Source: Desulfonatronum lacustre DSM 10312
GTDB lineage: Bacteria; Desulfobacterota; Desulfovibrionia; Desulfovibrionales; Desulfonatronaceae
Length of the DNA stretch: 64,000 nt
Assembly (NCBI RefSeq): GCF_000519265.1
Contig: NZ_KI912608.1
Location: forward strand, 1,607,582-1,671,581
Reading direction: 5' to 3'
Every line of letters starts with the position of its first letter. The stretch's first letter is position 1. Below the pieces are notes generated by a model. It was not told where the DNA came from. It did no database searches and saw only the letters and a list, made by a program, of their open reading frames with translations. Position numbers and translations under genes: made by a program. Shown here piece after piece: positions 50,289 through 59,931 of this stretch.

Positions 50289-51782
50289 ATGTCCAGCCCC
50301 CCAAAAACCACCATGGGCCAAGCCGCTCCCTTCGCCCCTTCCTTCCACGAACCGCCGAAGTATACGTTTTTGAGCATGATCGGGGTGAACATGATGGTGT
50401 TCATGGCCACCCTGGACATGAGCATCGTCAACGTGGCCCTGCCCAGTCTCGCCAAGCAGTTGGACACGGACTTCGCCACGGTGCAATGGGTCATCCTTAG
50501 CTACGTGCTGGTGGTGGCCTCCTTGCTGCTGCTGGTTTCCCGGCTGGGGGACATGCGCGGCAAAAAGGGTATTTTCAGCCTGGGGTTGGGGCTGTTCACC
50601 CTGGCCTCTTTGCTTTGCGGGCTGGCGCCCAGCGTGGGCTGGCTGATCTTTTTCCGGGCTCTGCAAGGCGTGGGTGCGGCCATGAGCCAGGCTCTGGGCA
50701 TCGCCATTGTCACGGAACTCGCGCCGCCCTCTCGACGGGGCCGGGCCATCGGCCTGATCGGGGCCACGGTGGCCATGGGGTTGGCCCTGGGGCCCTCTCT
50801 GGGCGGACTGATCATCGAATTCATCGGCTGGCGCTGGATTTTTCTGATCAACGTGCCCCTGGGTATCGCGGCCCAGTGGATCATCGCCAAGTACATGCCC
50901 GCCCTCCCCCCCAGGCAAGGCGGACAGCGCTTCGACATCCCCGGCGCAATCATCGCGGCCCTCACCCTGGCCGCCTATTCCATGGGCATGACCCTGGGCC
51001 AGAAGACCGGCTTCTCCGCTCCGATGAGCATGTCGCTGCTCGCCGTGGCGACCATTGGGCTGATGGCCTTCATCCTGGTGGAGCGCCGCGTTCAGCAGCC
51101 CATGATCGACATGAAGCTTTTCCGCAACCCGTTGTTCAGCATCAACCTGGTCATGTCCCTGCTGGTCTTCATTTCCCTGTCCGCCGGGTTCATCATGCCG
51201 TTTTTCCTCCAGTACGCCCAAGGCCGTCCGCCCAGCGAGGTGGGCTTGTTGATGATGGCCATTCCCTTGAGCATGGGCCTGGTGGCCCCTTTCGCCGGTG
51301 CCCTTTCCGACCACTTCGGGCCACGGGGGTTGAGCCTCCTGGGCCTGCTGATCCTGATCAGCGGCTGCCTGGCCGTAAGCACACTCAGCCTGGATACGCC
51401 GTGGTGGGGCTTCGTGTTGCGGGTGCTGCCCGTGGGCCTGGGGGTCGGGCTGTTCCAGGCCCCGAACAACAGCGCGATCATGGGCGCGGTGCCCCTGGAA
51501 CGGTTGGGCGTGGCCTCCGGGCTGCTGAACTATTCCCGGGTCTTTGGTCAGACCACCGGCCTACCGATGATCGGCTCCATCTTTACCCTCTCCGTGGTCT
51601 CCGCCACCCTGGAACCCGTGCGCACGGACTTCGCCGCGGTCCCGCCCGAAGCCTTGTCCGCGGGCATCGCCGGGGCCTACCAATTCCTGGCCCTGCTGCT
51701 CCTGGTGGCCGTGGGCCTGGGCATCGCGGCCTGGATCATCGACCACCGTCGAACCCGCAACAAAACGTCGCGCTATGCCTGA
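50289..51782 (+). CDS. MFS exporter, DHA2 (14-TM) family
   Basis: About 497 residues with 13-14 hydrophobic segments. The first-helix signature VNMMVFMATLDMSIVNVALP (about 30-49), LLLVSRLGDMRGKKGIF (motif A) and RALQGVGAAMSQALGIA (motif B region) are typical of the EmrB/QacA drug:H+ antiporter family. The substrate is unknown. No membrane-fusion partner is nearby, so it may act alone. I chose the ATG at 50289; a TTG at 50256 is possible. Its end overlaps the DUF362 gene by 8 bp. Confidence 0.9.
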   Translation: MSSPPKTTMGQAAPFAPSFHEPPKYTFLSMIGVNMMVFMATLDMSIVNVALPSLAKQLDTDFATVQWVILSYVLVVASLLLLVSRLGDMRGKKGIFSLGLGLFTLASLLCGLAPSVGWLIFFRALQGVGAAMSQALGIAIVTELAPPSRRGRAIGLIGATVAMGLALGPSLGGLIIEFIGWRWIFLINVPLGIAAQWIIAKYMPALPPRQGGQRFDIPGAIIAALTLAAYSMGMTLGQKTGFSAPMSMSLLAVATIGLMAFILVERRVQQPMIDMKLFRNPLFSINLVMSLLVFISLSAGFIMPFFLQYAQGRPPSEVGLLMMAIPLSMGLVAPFAGALSDHFGPRGLSLLGLLILISGCLAVSTLSLDTPWWGFVLRVLPVGLGVGLFQAPNNSAIMGAVPLERLGVASGLLNYSRVFGQTTGLPMIGSIFTLSVVSATLEPVRTDFAAVPPEALSAGIAGAYQFLALLLLVAVGLGIAAWIIDHRRTRNKTSRYA

Positions 51783-52596
51783 ACCTCGCCACCTCCCCTG
51801 CCTCGTTCTCAAATTCCAGGACTACTCCACCACCCTGGCCACCCTGCTGGACAACCTGGGTGCACCCGACGTGCTCAAGCGTCGCAGGCGGGTGATCATC
51901 AAGCCCAATCTGGTCAACGCCTCGCCCTTTCCCGTGACCACCCATCCGGAGATGGTCCGAGCTTTGGTGGAGTATGTCCGCCGACACTCCAAGGCCAGAA
52001 TCGTCCTGGCCGAGGGCTGCGGAGACGCCTGTCTGGATACCGGCCAAATCTTCGCCGACCTGGGCTATGCCGCCTTGGCCGAGGAACTGGACCTGGAGAT
52101 GGTGGATCTGAACCAGGCCCGTCTGACCCGTCGATCCGACCCGGAATGCCGTTTTTTTCCGCAAATTTATCTGCCAAAGACGACGTTCAGCGGACTGCTG
52201 ATCTCCGTGGCCGTACTTAAGCGGCACAGTCTGGCCCAGGTCACCCTGGCCATGAAAAACATGCTCGGCCTGCTCCCGCCCAGCCACTACCAGCGCGGCG
52301 GCTCCTGGAAAAAGTCGGCCCTGCACGCGGACATGCAGCGCTCCATTTACGAGTTGAACCGCTACCGCGCCCCGGACCTGGCGATCATCGACGCCAGCGT
52401 CGGCCTGGCCGAATATCACCTGGGCGGGGCCACCTGCTCCCCGCCCGTGAACAAGCTGGTGGCCGGGTTCGACCCCGTGGCCGTGGACGCTGTCGGAGCG
52501 GGCCTGTTGGGCCTGGATTGGCGCTCCATCGGGCATATCAGGATGGCCCACGGCCGGCTTGGCTCGGCCGAAGCTCCGGCTTCGTATTCACCATAA
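51775..52596 (+). CDS. DUF362-domain protein
   Basis: A 273-residue soluble protein. DUF362 features are RVIIKPNLVNASPFPVTTHP (about 39-58), VLAEGCGDACLDT, LLISVAVLKRHSLAQVTLAMKN, and AIIDASVGL and VAGFDPVAVDAVGAGLLG near the C-terminus. Family members are uncharacterised; some are fused to ferredoxin domains, but this one has no Cys cluster of that kind. It follows the MFS exporter with an 8-bp overlap. Confidence 0.85.
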   Translation: MPEPRHLPCLVLKFQDYSTTLATLLDNLGAPDVLKRRRRVIIKPNLVNASPFPVTTHPEMVRALVEYVRRHSKARIVLAEGCGDACLDTGQIFADLGYAALAEELDLEMVDLNQARLTRRSDPECRFFPQIYLPKTTFSGLLISVAVLKRHSLAQVTLAMKNMLGLLPPSHYQRGGSWKKSALHADMQRSIYELNRYRAPDLAIIDASVGLAEYHLGGATCSPPVNKLVAGFDPVAVDAVGAGLLGLDWRSIGHIRMAHGRLGSAEAPASYSP

Positions 52597-52615
52597 CCGC
52601 GCCGAGAAAAAAAAC

Positions 52616-53323
52616 GTGTCCCGCCCTTCACTACGCTTTGCCGCCCAGAGCCTTCTCCAGGCCGCTTTTCTCCTTGCCTTGCTGTTCTCGCCCCTTATTT
52701 CTCACGCAAGCATTGATAATCCAAGCCTGTTTGCGGACGAAAACGGCATCGAAGCCGAACCCACGCCACCCTCCCCTGCCTGGTATTCCTTCCCCGCCAC
52801 GCCGGACTTCACGCATCGCATCAGCCTGTATGCCGGGAAATACACCACGCAAAGCATGGGGGATACGGCCACCTTTTGGTCCGTGGACTTTGAGGAAAAC
52901 CATCTCGTGGCCCTGGCCTACGCCCGGGACATGCTCGACCTGGCCTACGACCTGCGCCTGGGTCCGGAGGTCGGGGTTGCCGCGCGGTTCGGGTGTCGCT
53001 GGTCCGCGGAAATCTGGGCCGGGGCGGCCCTGCGACACCGGGGCATCGTGCTGTTCAATCGCCTGCGCCTCGAACCGGCCTTCACCCTCGGCCTGAGCTG
53101 GATTCACAACTCCATCGGCATTGAGCGGAACCGGGAGGAGACCCAGGACGGCGACGCGACCTGGCTGGTCTACCTCGGCCCGGAACTGGCATTCTCCCTG
53201 CCCCAGTACCCGCAGTGGACGATCTTCTACCGGCTGCACCACCGCTCCGGGGCCTTCCGCACCTTCGGCAACCTCAAGGGCGGCCACAACGCCAACACCA
53301 TCGGCCTGCGCTACAGCTTCTAA
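52616..53323 (+). CDS. Probable outer-membrane beta-barrel protein
   Basis: About 235 residues from a GTG (VSRPSLRFAAQSLLQAAFLL), giving a signal peptide with cleavage near SHAS. The mature part alternates polar and hydrophobic residues in strands (HRISLYAGKYTTQSM, AEIWAGAALRHRGIVLF) and ends in an aromatic residue (GLRYSF), the usual outer-membrane signature. The barrel pattern with HNSIG near the middle resembles lipid A deacylase-like (PagL) proteins, but I do not see the full catalytic triad with confidence. It is followed after 29 bp by the AddA-like gene. Confidence 0.75.
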   Translation: MSRPSLRFAAQSLLQAAFLLALLFSPLISHASIDNPSLFADENGIEAEPTPPSPAWYSFPATPDFTHRISLYAGKYTTQSMGDTATFWSVDFEENHLVALAYARDMLDLAYDLRLGPEVGVAARFGCRWSAEIWAGAALRHRGIVLFNRLRLEPAFTLGLSWIHNSIGIERNREETQDGDATWLVYLGPELAFSLPQYPQWTIFYRLHHRSGAFRTFGNLKGGHNANTIGLRYSF

Positions 53324-53352
53324 GCCGTCGTCGCCGCAAATCCAAACCAGCC

Positions 53353-56013
53353 ATGACCGGAGACTCCGACATCCCCCTTCCCGAGACGTTTCCCCACGTC
53401 CTTGTGGTCCAGGCCTCGGCTGGGGCCGGGAAGACCTACAGCCTGGGGCTGCGGTTCCTGCAACTCCTGGCCAGGGCCGGCAAACCGTCCGTCGCGGGAC
53501 TGGGGCACATCCTGGCCCTGACCTTCACCGTGGCCGCGGCCCAGGAAATGAAATCCCGGATCGTGGCCTTTCTCAAGGAAATCGCCCTCCAGACCCCGTC
53601 CGGCCAACTGCTCCGCGCCCAGAGCGGACTCGACCCGGAAGCCGCCGGGGCCTGGCTGGAACGAATCCTGGATCAATACCAGCGCTTTCAGGTCAAGACC
53701 ATCGACAGCCTGAACTTTCAACTGGTCCAGACCCTGGCCCGGCGCATGGACCTCTGGCCGGAACTGGAAGCCGGGTTCAATTCCGAGGCCTGGGCCAAAG
53801 TGGTCCTGGAAGGCCTGCTGGCTCGAACGGACTGGGACCAAGCCGCGGTCCAACCCTCGGGCTCCACCGAAAATCCGGCCGAGGCGGCTGGTCACGACCC
53901 GGAAGCCGCTCAATCCCTCTCCGCGCTCTGGGAAGGCATCTTCCAGGTCTACCTGCGCCAGGAGATGCGCACGGGGCTGCGCTTCCTGCCCTGGCTGGAA
54001 GAGCAGGTCACCGGGGTGGTTCGTGACCTGAACCAGATATTTGAACCCTTGGCCGTCACCTCCCTGGAAGACCTGTGCCTGGCCCGGACCGATTTCCTGC
54101 AAGCATGCCGAGAACTGGCCACCACCTTGGAGCGCGTCGGTTTGTCGAATCACGTCTCCCGGTTCAAAGCCCCAAAACTCGCGGAACTTTTGGACAATCC
54201 GTGCAGCAACCTGGAATGCGCCTTTTTCGAGAAGACCGCGCCCGAGGAGCTGTTCAACAAGCCCGCCTGGGCCAACCCGGACCTGTCCCAGGCCTGGGAT
54301 GCCTACCAGGCGCTCCGCCGGACCAGGAACGCCTTTCTCCTGACCCGGGCCAGGCTGTCGGCCGCTCCCCTGGCCCGGCTGCACCACGTGGTCAACCTGG
54401 AACTGGACCGGCTGGGCCGTACCCAGGGGCTGTTGCCCGGAGGCTGGTGGACCCGATTGATCCGCCTGCATCTCGCCCAGGGCGACCTGCTCCAAGAGGC
54501 GGCCTTGATCCTCGGCCTGCGCTGGAATCATCTGCTCATCGACGAATTCCAGGACACCAGCCGGGAGCAATGGGACGTGCTCCGGGAACTGGCCCTGGAA
54601 GCCCTGGCCGAGGGCGGAAGCCTGTTCTGCGTCGGCGACGTAAAGCAGGCCATCTACCGCTGGCGCGGCGGGGACTGGCGGCTGTTCTTCGAGCCGCTGG
54701 ATCCGACGGTGCTGCCCAACGTGGCCCCGGAAAACCGCCTGCGCACGGTCCTGCCCTTTAATCGCCGCTCCTGCCCGGAGGTCGTGAACTGGATCAATGC
54801 CCGATTCGCGCCCCTGGAACAGCCGGAACCCAGCGCGAATCTGGCCCAGGCCATGATCCCGGCCAAGGACAAGGACGAGTCCCGGGCCCTGCTGGCCGCC
54901 ACGGCGGCGGCCCTTTACGCCGAAGCGGCCCAGACCCCCTGGAAGGACTGCGTCGGCGCGGTCCGGATCACCGACATCCCCACGGACGACCTGGAGGGCG
55001 GAACCGAGGCGTACACGGCCCTGGCCCTGGAAACCCTGACCGCCCAGGTCCTGGCTCTACGCGAGGACTCCACCGATCTGGGCGGGATCGCGGTTCTGGT
55101 CCGGACCAACAAGGAAGCCAAGTCTTGCGCCGCCGCCCTGCTGGCCGCGGATATCCCGACCATCACCGAGCAAAGCCTGGTCATCTCCGCGCATCCCGCG
55201 GTGCGCGGCCTGCTGGCCCTGCTGACCTGGCTGGACCACCCCGGCGACGACGCCGCGCTGTACGCCCTGTGTTGCAATCCTCTGCTCTTCCGGGAATGTG
55301 CCGATGACGTCCCAGACATAACCACGCTGCTCCGGACAAGCGACGACCAGCCCAAGGACACCGTGGCCGCCCGCCCCCTCTCCCTCCGACTCCAGAAAGA
55401 GCAGCCGGAGTTCTGGGCCGGACACCTTCAACCCTTCTGGGAACTGGCCGGCCTGGCCGGGGCCTATGAACTGCTGCTGACCGCCGTGGCCCATTTCCGG
55501 TTGCGCGAACTGCCCCTGGGCCAGTGGGCCTGGGTGGAAAAACTGCTGGAAACGGCCTTCCAGGCCGAAACCCAGGGCCAGGCCACCCTGTCCGCCTTTC
55601 TGGCATTCTGGGAGGAGAACGCCGGGTCCTGCGTGGTCGGGCTGCCCGAGGGCCTGGCCGCGGTGCGGGTGATGACGGTGCACAAGGCCAAGGGCCTGGA
55701 GTTTCCCCATGTCTTTCTGCCCCTGCTGGGCTATGGCGAAAAAAACCGTCCGGCGCATCTGCTTCTGCCCACCGAGGACGGCCGACCGGGACTGGTCTCC
55801 ACGACCAAGCCCCGGGCCGACGAGGTGGCCCGGATCATGGACCGGGAGCAAGTCCACTCCATGGCCGAGGAGCTGAACCTGCTCTACGTGGCCCTGACCA
55901 GGGCCCGGGAGAGCCTTCGCCTGTTCCTGCCCGAGGGCAAAAGTTCCAAGGGCTCCCGAGCCGCGGACTGGCTGCGGGCTCTGACGGCCAACCATTCCAC
56001 CCCATTCACGTAA
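53353..56013 (+). CDS. addA: AddA-like UvrD-family helicase, lacking its C-terminal nuclease domain
   Basis: An 886-residue superfamily 1 helicase. Walker A ASAGAGKTYSLGLR (residues about 21-34), helicase motif II LLIDEFQDTSREQ, motif III VGDVKQAIYRWRGGD, and motifs V/VI MTVHKAKGLEFPHVFLPLLG and LYVALTRARESL are present. It ends soon after motif VI, so the RecB-type nuclease domain normally attached to AddA is missing. The next gene starts at the overlapping TAATG and begins with just such a domain. It is expected to unwind broken DNA ends in a RecBCD-like complex. Confidence 0.9.
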   Translation: MTGDSDIPLPETFPHVLVVQASAGAGKTYSLGLRFLQLLARAGKPSVAGLGHILALTFTVAAAQEMKSRIVAFLKEIALQTPSGQLLRAQSGLDPEAAGAWLERILDQYQRFQVKTIDSLNFQLVQTLARRMDLWPELEAGFNSEAWAKVVLEGLLARTDWDQAAVQPSGSTENPAEAAGHDPEAAQSLSALWEGIFQVYLRQEMRTGLRFLPWLEEQVTGVVRDLNQIFEPLAVTSLEDLCLARTDFLQACRELATTLERVGLSNHVSRFKAPKLAELLDNPCSNLECAFFEKTAPEELFNKPAWANPDLSQAWDAYQALRRTRNAFLLTRARLSAAPLARLHHVVNLELDRLGRTQGLLPGGWWTRLIRLHLAQGDLLQEAALILGLRWNHLLIDEFQDTSREQWDVLRELALEALAEGGSLFCVGDVKQAIYRWRGGDWRLFFEPLDPTVLPNVAPENRLRTVLPFNRRSCPEVVNWINARFAPLEQPEPSANLAQAMIPAKDKDESRALLAATAAALYAEAAQTPWKDCVGAVRITDIPTDDLEGGTEAYTALALETLTAQVLALREDSTDLGGIAVLVRTNKEAKSCAAALLAADIPTITEQSLVISAHPAVRGLLALLTWLDHPGDDAALYALCCNPLLFRECADDVPDITTLLRTSDDQPKDTVAARPLSLRLQKEQPEFWAGHLQPFWELAGLAGAYELLLTAVAHFRLRELPLGQWAWVEKLLETAFQAETQGQATLSAFLAFWEENAGSCVVGLPEGLAAVRVMTVHKAKGLEFPHVFLPLLGYGEKNRPAHLLLPTEDGRPGLVSTTKPRADEVARIMDREQVHSMAEELNLLYVALTRARESLRLFLPEGKSSKGSRAADWLRALTANHSTPFT

Positions 56014-59000
56014 TGCCCAGACCCCTGTTTCCCCATCTGCTGCTGGCCCCTCCGGACGCCTCGTCCTGGACCGACCCGGCCGCGACCTCGCGCCGACTGC
56101 ACGGCGACGTGGCCCATCAGGCCCTGGCCCTGCTCGGGCCCGGTGAGATCGCCCCCGGAAAAACCTGTCAGACCGCGGTGACCCGTCGCCTGCGTCAGGC
56201 CCGCGCCCTGCTGGGCGTGCATCCGGCCCGGTTGGACCTGGCCCCGCTGGCCTCGGCCATGGTCCGGACCCTGGCCCATCCCCTGATGGTCGAACTCTTC
56301 TCCGAAACGGCCCTGGCCCTGGCGGAACAGGAAATCGTGATTCCGGCCCAGGTTTCGGGCCACGTCCCAGCCCCGGCCCATCCCCACGGCTCGTCCCCCA
56401 CCGCGCCGCATGCCCTGGTCCGGGTGGACCGATTGGTCCTGCTGCCGGACGGCACGGCCTGGGTGCTGGACTTCAAGCTGGGCGTCGGCGACCCGGACGC
56501 GGACCGGGCCCAGGTCCGCTCTTACCAACGCCTGCTGGCCGACCTGCTGGGCCGGGAATGCCACGGCGCCCTGGTCAACCTGGAGCAGGCCGAGGTGGTC
56601 ACGCTCCCGCCCGTGCAACCACGACACGGCGAGACGTCGGCCCCTGAAGCGTCGGGATGCCCGACCTCCGCGTTGCCCGAAGCTCTGACTCTCGAGGCCC
56701 TGACTCCCGAGCCACCCGACGATCATGGCCCGCCCCCCATTCGCGTCCTGCCCCTGCGTGCCGACCCCATCGCCCTGCTTCATGACCACCTCAGGGCCCG
56801 CTGCGCCGACGCCCCCCTCTTGGCCATGGCCAAGATCCAGGTCATCTTCCCCCATCGTCGACCGCGCATCTATTTGCATCAGGCCCTGGCCCGATCCCTG
56901 GGCGCGCCCTTTCTGCCTCCGCGCTGCTCCAGTCTGGAAGACTGGATTCTGCGCCAAGCCTGCCTGGCCTCGGACGATCCTCCGGCCGTGGCCACCCCGT
57001 TGGACCAGGCCTGGCTGCTGCACGAAATCGACATCAATCTGAAAAACGGACGGGAGTCGACGCCCTGGCATCGGTTTCTCCCCTGGGGCCTGCGTTTGGC
57101 CCAGGTTCTGGACGAACTGGACCGGGAGCGGATCACGGCCCGGGCCCTGGACCATCCTCCGGACGACCTGCCGGAAACGGCCGCACGGCTGCTGGCCGAC
57201 CTGGGAGCGGTCCAGGCCGCGTTCCACGAGCGTCTCGCGGACCGCAACCTGGCGACTCCCGCGACCTTGGCCGCACGAATCCAACCAAGCCTCCTTCCAA
57301 AGGAGCAGTCCCGCCCGACCTACCTCTGCGGCCTGTTCGCCCTGACCCGGACCGAGGCCGACCTGGTCCAGTCCCTGCGCCAGGCCGGAGCGGAACTCTG
57401 GTGGCAGGCCGACCGGCCCCTGCCCGAACCCTTGCGGCGCTGGGCCGCGGCCTGGAAGGCCGATCTGGACTGGGATTTCGCGCCCGACGCCCAGACTGAG
57501 CCAGGCCAGACCCAGGATTTGGCCCAGGGTTTGCCCCCCACCTTCATCCTGGCTCATGACCTGCACTCCGAGTTGCGCCGTCTGGCCGAGGATGCCGCGT
57601 CCTGGGACCAAAACGACCGGGTGGCCGTGATCCTGCCCGATCCTGCCCTGCTGCGGCCCGTGCTGGCCCATCTGCCCACGGACAAGGAGGTGAACATCAC
57701 CCTGGGCCTGCCCCTGGAACGCTCGGCCCTGGGCCTGCTCCTGCACACCCTGACCCGCATGGCCCGGGACGGGCGGCTCACCGGCGTGGGACCGACCAGC
57801 CGGGACTACCTGGACCTCTGGCAGAATCCCTGGGTACGACGGCTGTTGCCCGGCGGAGGGTTGGCCCGTCTGCGCCGCCTGATCCAGGGACGAGGTCATA
57901 CCTTTCTGGATTCAGCGGCTCTGGCGGAACTGCTTGGGGAGTGCGTTGCAGTGGACGTCGAGGATGTGCATGAGGTCGTGGACGAAGACGGGGACGAAGA
58001 CGGGGACAAATATGCGGGCAAGCTTGAAGGCGGGCAGCCGGAAACCGATGCTGCGGGCTTCGCGGCATCCAGTATGGCCGGATTCGCGGCCCTTTTTCAC
58101 GAGGCCTTGGACCTGACCACCCTGGAGGAACTGCGCGCATTCCTGCTGCGCCTCCTGGAGGCCCTCCAGGTGCGGGAACGGGCTCCCTCGGTGCTGGAAA
58201 TGCACGCGGTCCATGCGCTGTATTCCAAAGTTCTTCCGAACCTGGAGCAGACCCTGAGCCGGGACCGTCCACTTCCTCCGGCGGCCCTGTGGAGCGTGTT
58301 CTGGAATTGCCTCGGCCTGGAGCGCATCCCGTTCAGCGGGGAGCCGCTCACGCCCTGGCAGGTGATGGGACTCCTGGAAAGTCGGCTGTTGTGCTTCGAC
58401 AAGGTGATCGTGCTGGAATGCGTGGAAGGGGTTCTGCCCCGGACCAATGCGCCCAACCCCCTGCTGCCCGAGGCCCTGCGCCCGGCCCTGGGACTGCCGC
58501 CGGGCTATGCCGAGGAGCGGATCATCCACTTCCATTTGCGGCGTTTGATGGTCTCGGCCGGGGAGGTTCGCCTCTACAGCCGCCAGGGCATGTCCCCCAA
58601 TCCGCTGGAAGGCCGGACCATGCCCAGCCGGTATTGGGAGCGGGAGCTCTGGGACCGGGAAAAGGCCGCGGGCAGGCTGCTGCAAGGAAGCGTTTCCCGA
58701 GTGGCCCTGGACCTGGACCTGAGCCTGTCGCCGGGTCGTCCGCCGGAAAAGGCGGCCCTGGCCGAACGTCTGGCCCGGCGTCTGGAACGGGGTCTGTCCC
58801 TGTCCGCGCTGCAAACCTACCTGCGTTGCCCGCTGCGCTTCTTCAAGGAAGAGGTGGCCGCCTTCCCGCCCCGGCCCGACCCGCGGAGCGACCCCGGTGC
58901 CGCGGTCATGGGCTGGCTGGCCCACGACATCCTGGAGCGGCTGTTCCGGCCCCATGTGGGAACCACCGTGGTCCCCGGGGATCTCCTGGCCGGGTTCGAC

Positions 59001-59696
59001 GACCTCTGTGCCGAGCTGGCCCCCGCCCATTTGCGGGAGGCTCCCCTGACCCCGGCGGCCCGGTTCTTCCAGACCCGGCTGCTGCAAGAACTGCTGCGCA
59101 ACTACCTGCGTCAATCCGACCAGCCGGTCCACCTCCTGGCCGTGGAACAACCGGTCCAACGTCCCCTGCCCGGAACCGCCGCGAAAATCGTGCTGCGCGG
59201 CAGGCTGGATCGGATCGACATGGACCCGTTGCTGAGCATTCCCATGATTCTGGACTACAAGACCGGCGGCGCTTCCCGACGCAACCCGTTGGACATCCAT
59301 CGCCTGGACGAACTGGCGGGCGAATTGACCGACCTTTCACCGGGCGACGAGGTCACGGCCCACGAAGGACTGGTCCTGGTCAACACCCACCTCCCTGATC
59401 CGCAACTGCCCGGCTACCTCTTTCTTCACGCCGCGCCGGCCCTGTGCGGCTACGTGCATCTCGGAGAATGGCAGGCTCGAAAGCGCTTCGTTCCGCTGAC
59501 CAAACCAGGCAGAAAAGACGAGGTCGAACACCTGCGGCACCGCTTCCTGGACTGGCAGGACCAAGGCCTTCCCACGATCCTGGAATGGATTGGCCGCCAC
59601 ATCCTGGAAGCCCCCCTGTTCTCCCCCACCACCCAACCCGGAACCTGCCCCTCCTGCCCCTGGCGGATTACCTGTCCCTGGGCTTTGGAGGAATAA
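56013..59696 (+). CDS. addB: AddB-like protein with an extra N-terminal RecB nuclease domain
   Basis: A 1227-residue protein. Residues 1-190 form a RecB-type PD-(D/E)XK domain: LHGDVAHQAL near 29-38, then VRVDRLVLLPDG and WVLDFKLG (Asp139, Asp153, Lys155). This is the module usually found at the AddA C-terminus. A proline-rich linker (about 200-243) leads to an AddB body (about 243-1227) whose own nuclease is GRLDRID/ILDYKTG, with the Fe-S cysteines TYLRCPLRFF and CPSCPWRITC. An acidic insert (DEDGDEDGDK) lies in the middle. The start overlaps the helicase stop. The stop codon lies in the end of element E. Confidence 0.85.
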   Translation: MPRPLFPHLLLAPPDASSWTDPAATSRRLHGDVAHQALALLGPGEIAPGKTCQTAVTRRLRQARALLGVHPARLDLAPLASAMVRTLAHPLMVELFSETALALAEQEIVIPAQVSGHVPAPAHPHGSSPTAPHALVRVDRLVLLPDGTAWVLDFKLGVGDPDADRAQVRSYQRLLADLLGRECHGALVNLEQAEVVTLPPVQPRHGETSAPEASGCPTSALPEALTLEALTPEPPDDHGPPPIRVLPLRADPIALLHDHLRARCADAPLLAMAKIQVIFPHRRPRIYLHQALARSLGAPFLPPRCSSLEDWILRQACLASDDPPAVATPLDQAWLLHEIDINLKNGRESTPWHRFLPWGLRLAQVLDELDRERITARALDHPPDDLPETAARLLADLGAVQAAFHERLADRNLATPATLAARIQPSLLPKEQSRPTYLCGLFALTRTEADLVQSLRQAGAELWWQADRPLPEPLRRWAAAWKADLDWDFAPDAQTEPGQTQDLAQGLPPTFILAHDLHSELRRLAEDAASWDQNDRVAVILPDPALLRPVLAHLPTDKEVNITLGLPLERSALGLLLHTLTRMARDGRLTGVGPTSRDYLDLWQNPWVRRLLPGGGLARLRRLIQGRGHTFLDSAALAELLGECVAVDVEDVHEVVDEDGDEDGDKYAGKLEGGQPETDAAGFAASSMAGFAALFHEALDLTTLEELRAFLLRLLEALQVRERAPSVLEMHAVHALYSKVLPNLEQTLSRDRPLPPAALWSVFWNCLGLERIPFSGEPLTPWQVMGLLESRLLCFDKVIVLECVEGVLPRTNAPNPLLPEALRPALGLPPGYAEERIIHFHLRRLMVSAGEVRLYSRQGMSPNPLEGRTMPSRYWERELWDREKAAGRLLQGSVSRVALDLDLSLSPGRPPEKAALAERLARRLERGLSLSALQTYLRCPLRFFKEEVAAFPPRPDPRSDPGAAVMGWLAHDILERLFRPHVGTTVVPGDLLAGFDDLCAELAPAHLREAPLTPAARFFQTRLLQELLRNYLRQSDQPVHLLAVEQPVQRPLPGTAAKIVLRGRLDRIDMDPLLSIPMILDYKTGGASRRNPLDIHRLDELAGELTDLSPGDEVTAHEGLVLVNTHLPDPQLPGYLFLHAAPALCGYVHLGEWQARKRFVPLTKPGRKDEVEHLRHRFLDWQDQGLPTILEWIGRHILEAPLFSPTTQPGTCPSCPWRITCPWALEE

Positions 59697-59869
59697 TACC
59701 AATTCTGCTTCGGCAATGCGTTTTTCGCTTGAGAAAATGCAGGTATCGGGGTCGGCGTCGGGATCGGGATCGATACTGTTGTTCGCCAATAATCCTAATT
59801 CGACCCCGATGCCGATACCGATACCGACCCCGATACCGAAAGAGAAGCTTTGAATTAGAAATGGTATAA
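59694..59869. mobile_element. MITE-like element, copy E (hexamer interior, different ends)
   Basis: A 176-bp element with ends TAATACCAATTCT (59694-59706) and AGAAATGGTATAA (59857-59869), inverted repeats with two mismatches. The interior has inverted iterated-hexamer arms (GGTATCGGGGTCGG and GATACCGATACC types). It starts at the TAA stop codon of the AddB gene. No target duplication is seen. The same hexamer core with another pair of ends suggests independent capture. Confidence 0.6.
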
Positions 59870-59931
59870 GGCTTTGTATAACGGATGGCGTGGCTCTGGC
59901 CATGCTGGCGCTTGAATACCCTCCCCCCCGT

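Noticed and set aside
55524-56012. Upstream extension of the AddB-like gene by 163 codons
   Set aside because: It is an alternate frame of the helicase gene; the ATG at the TAATG overlap is the plausible start.
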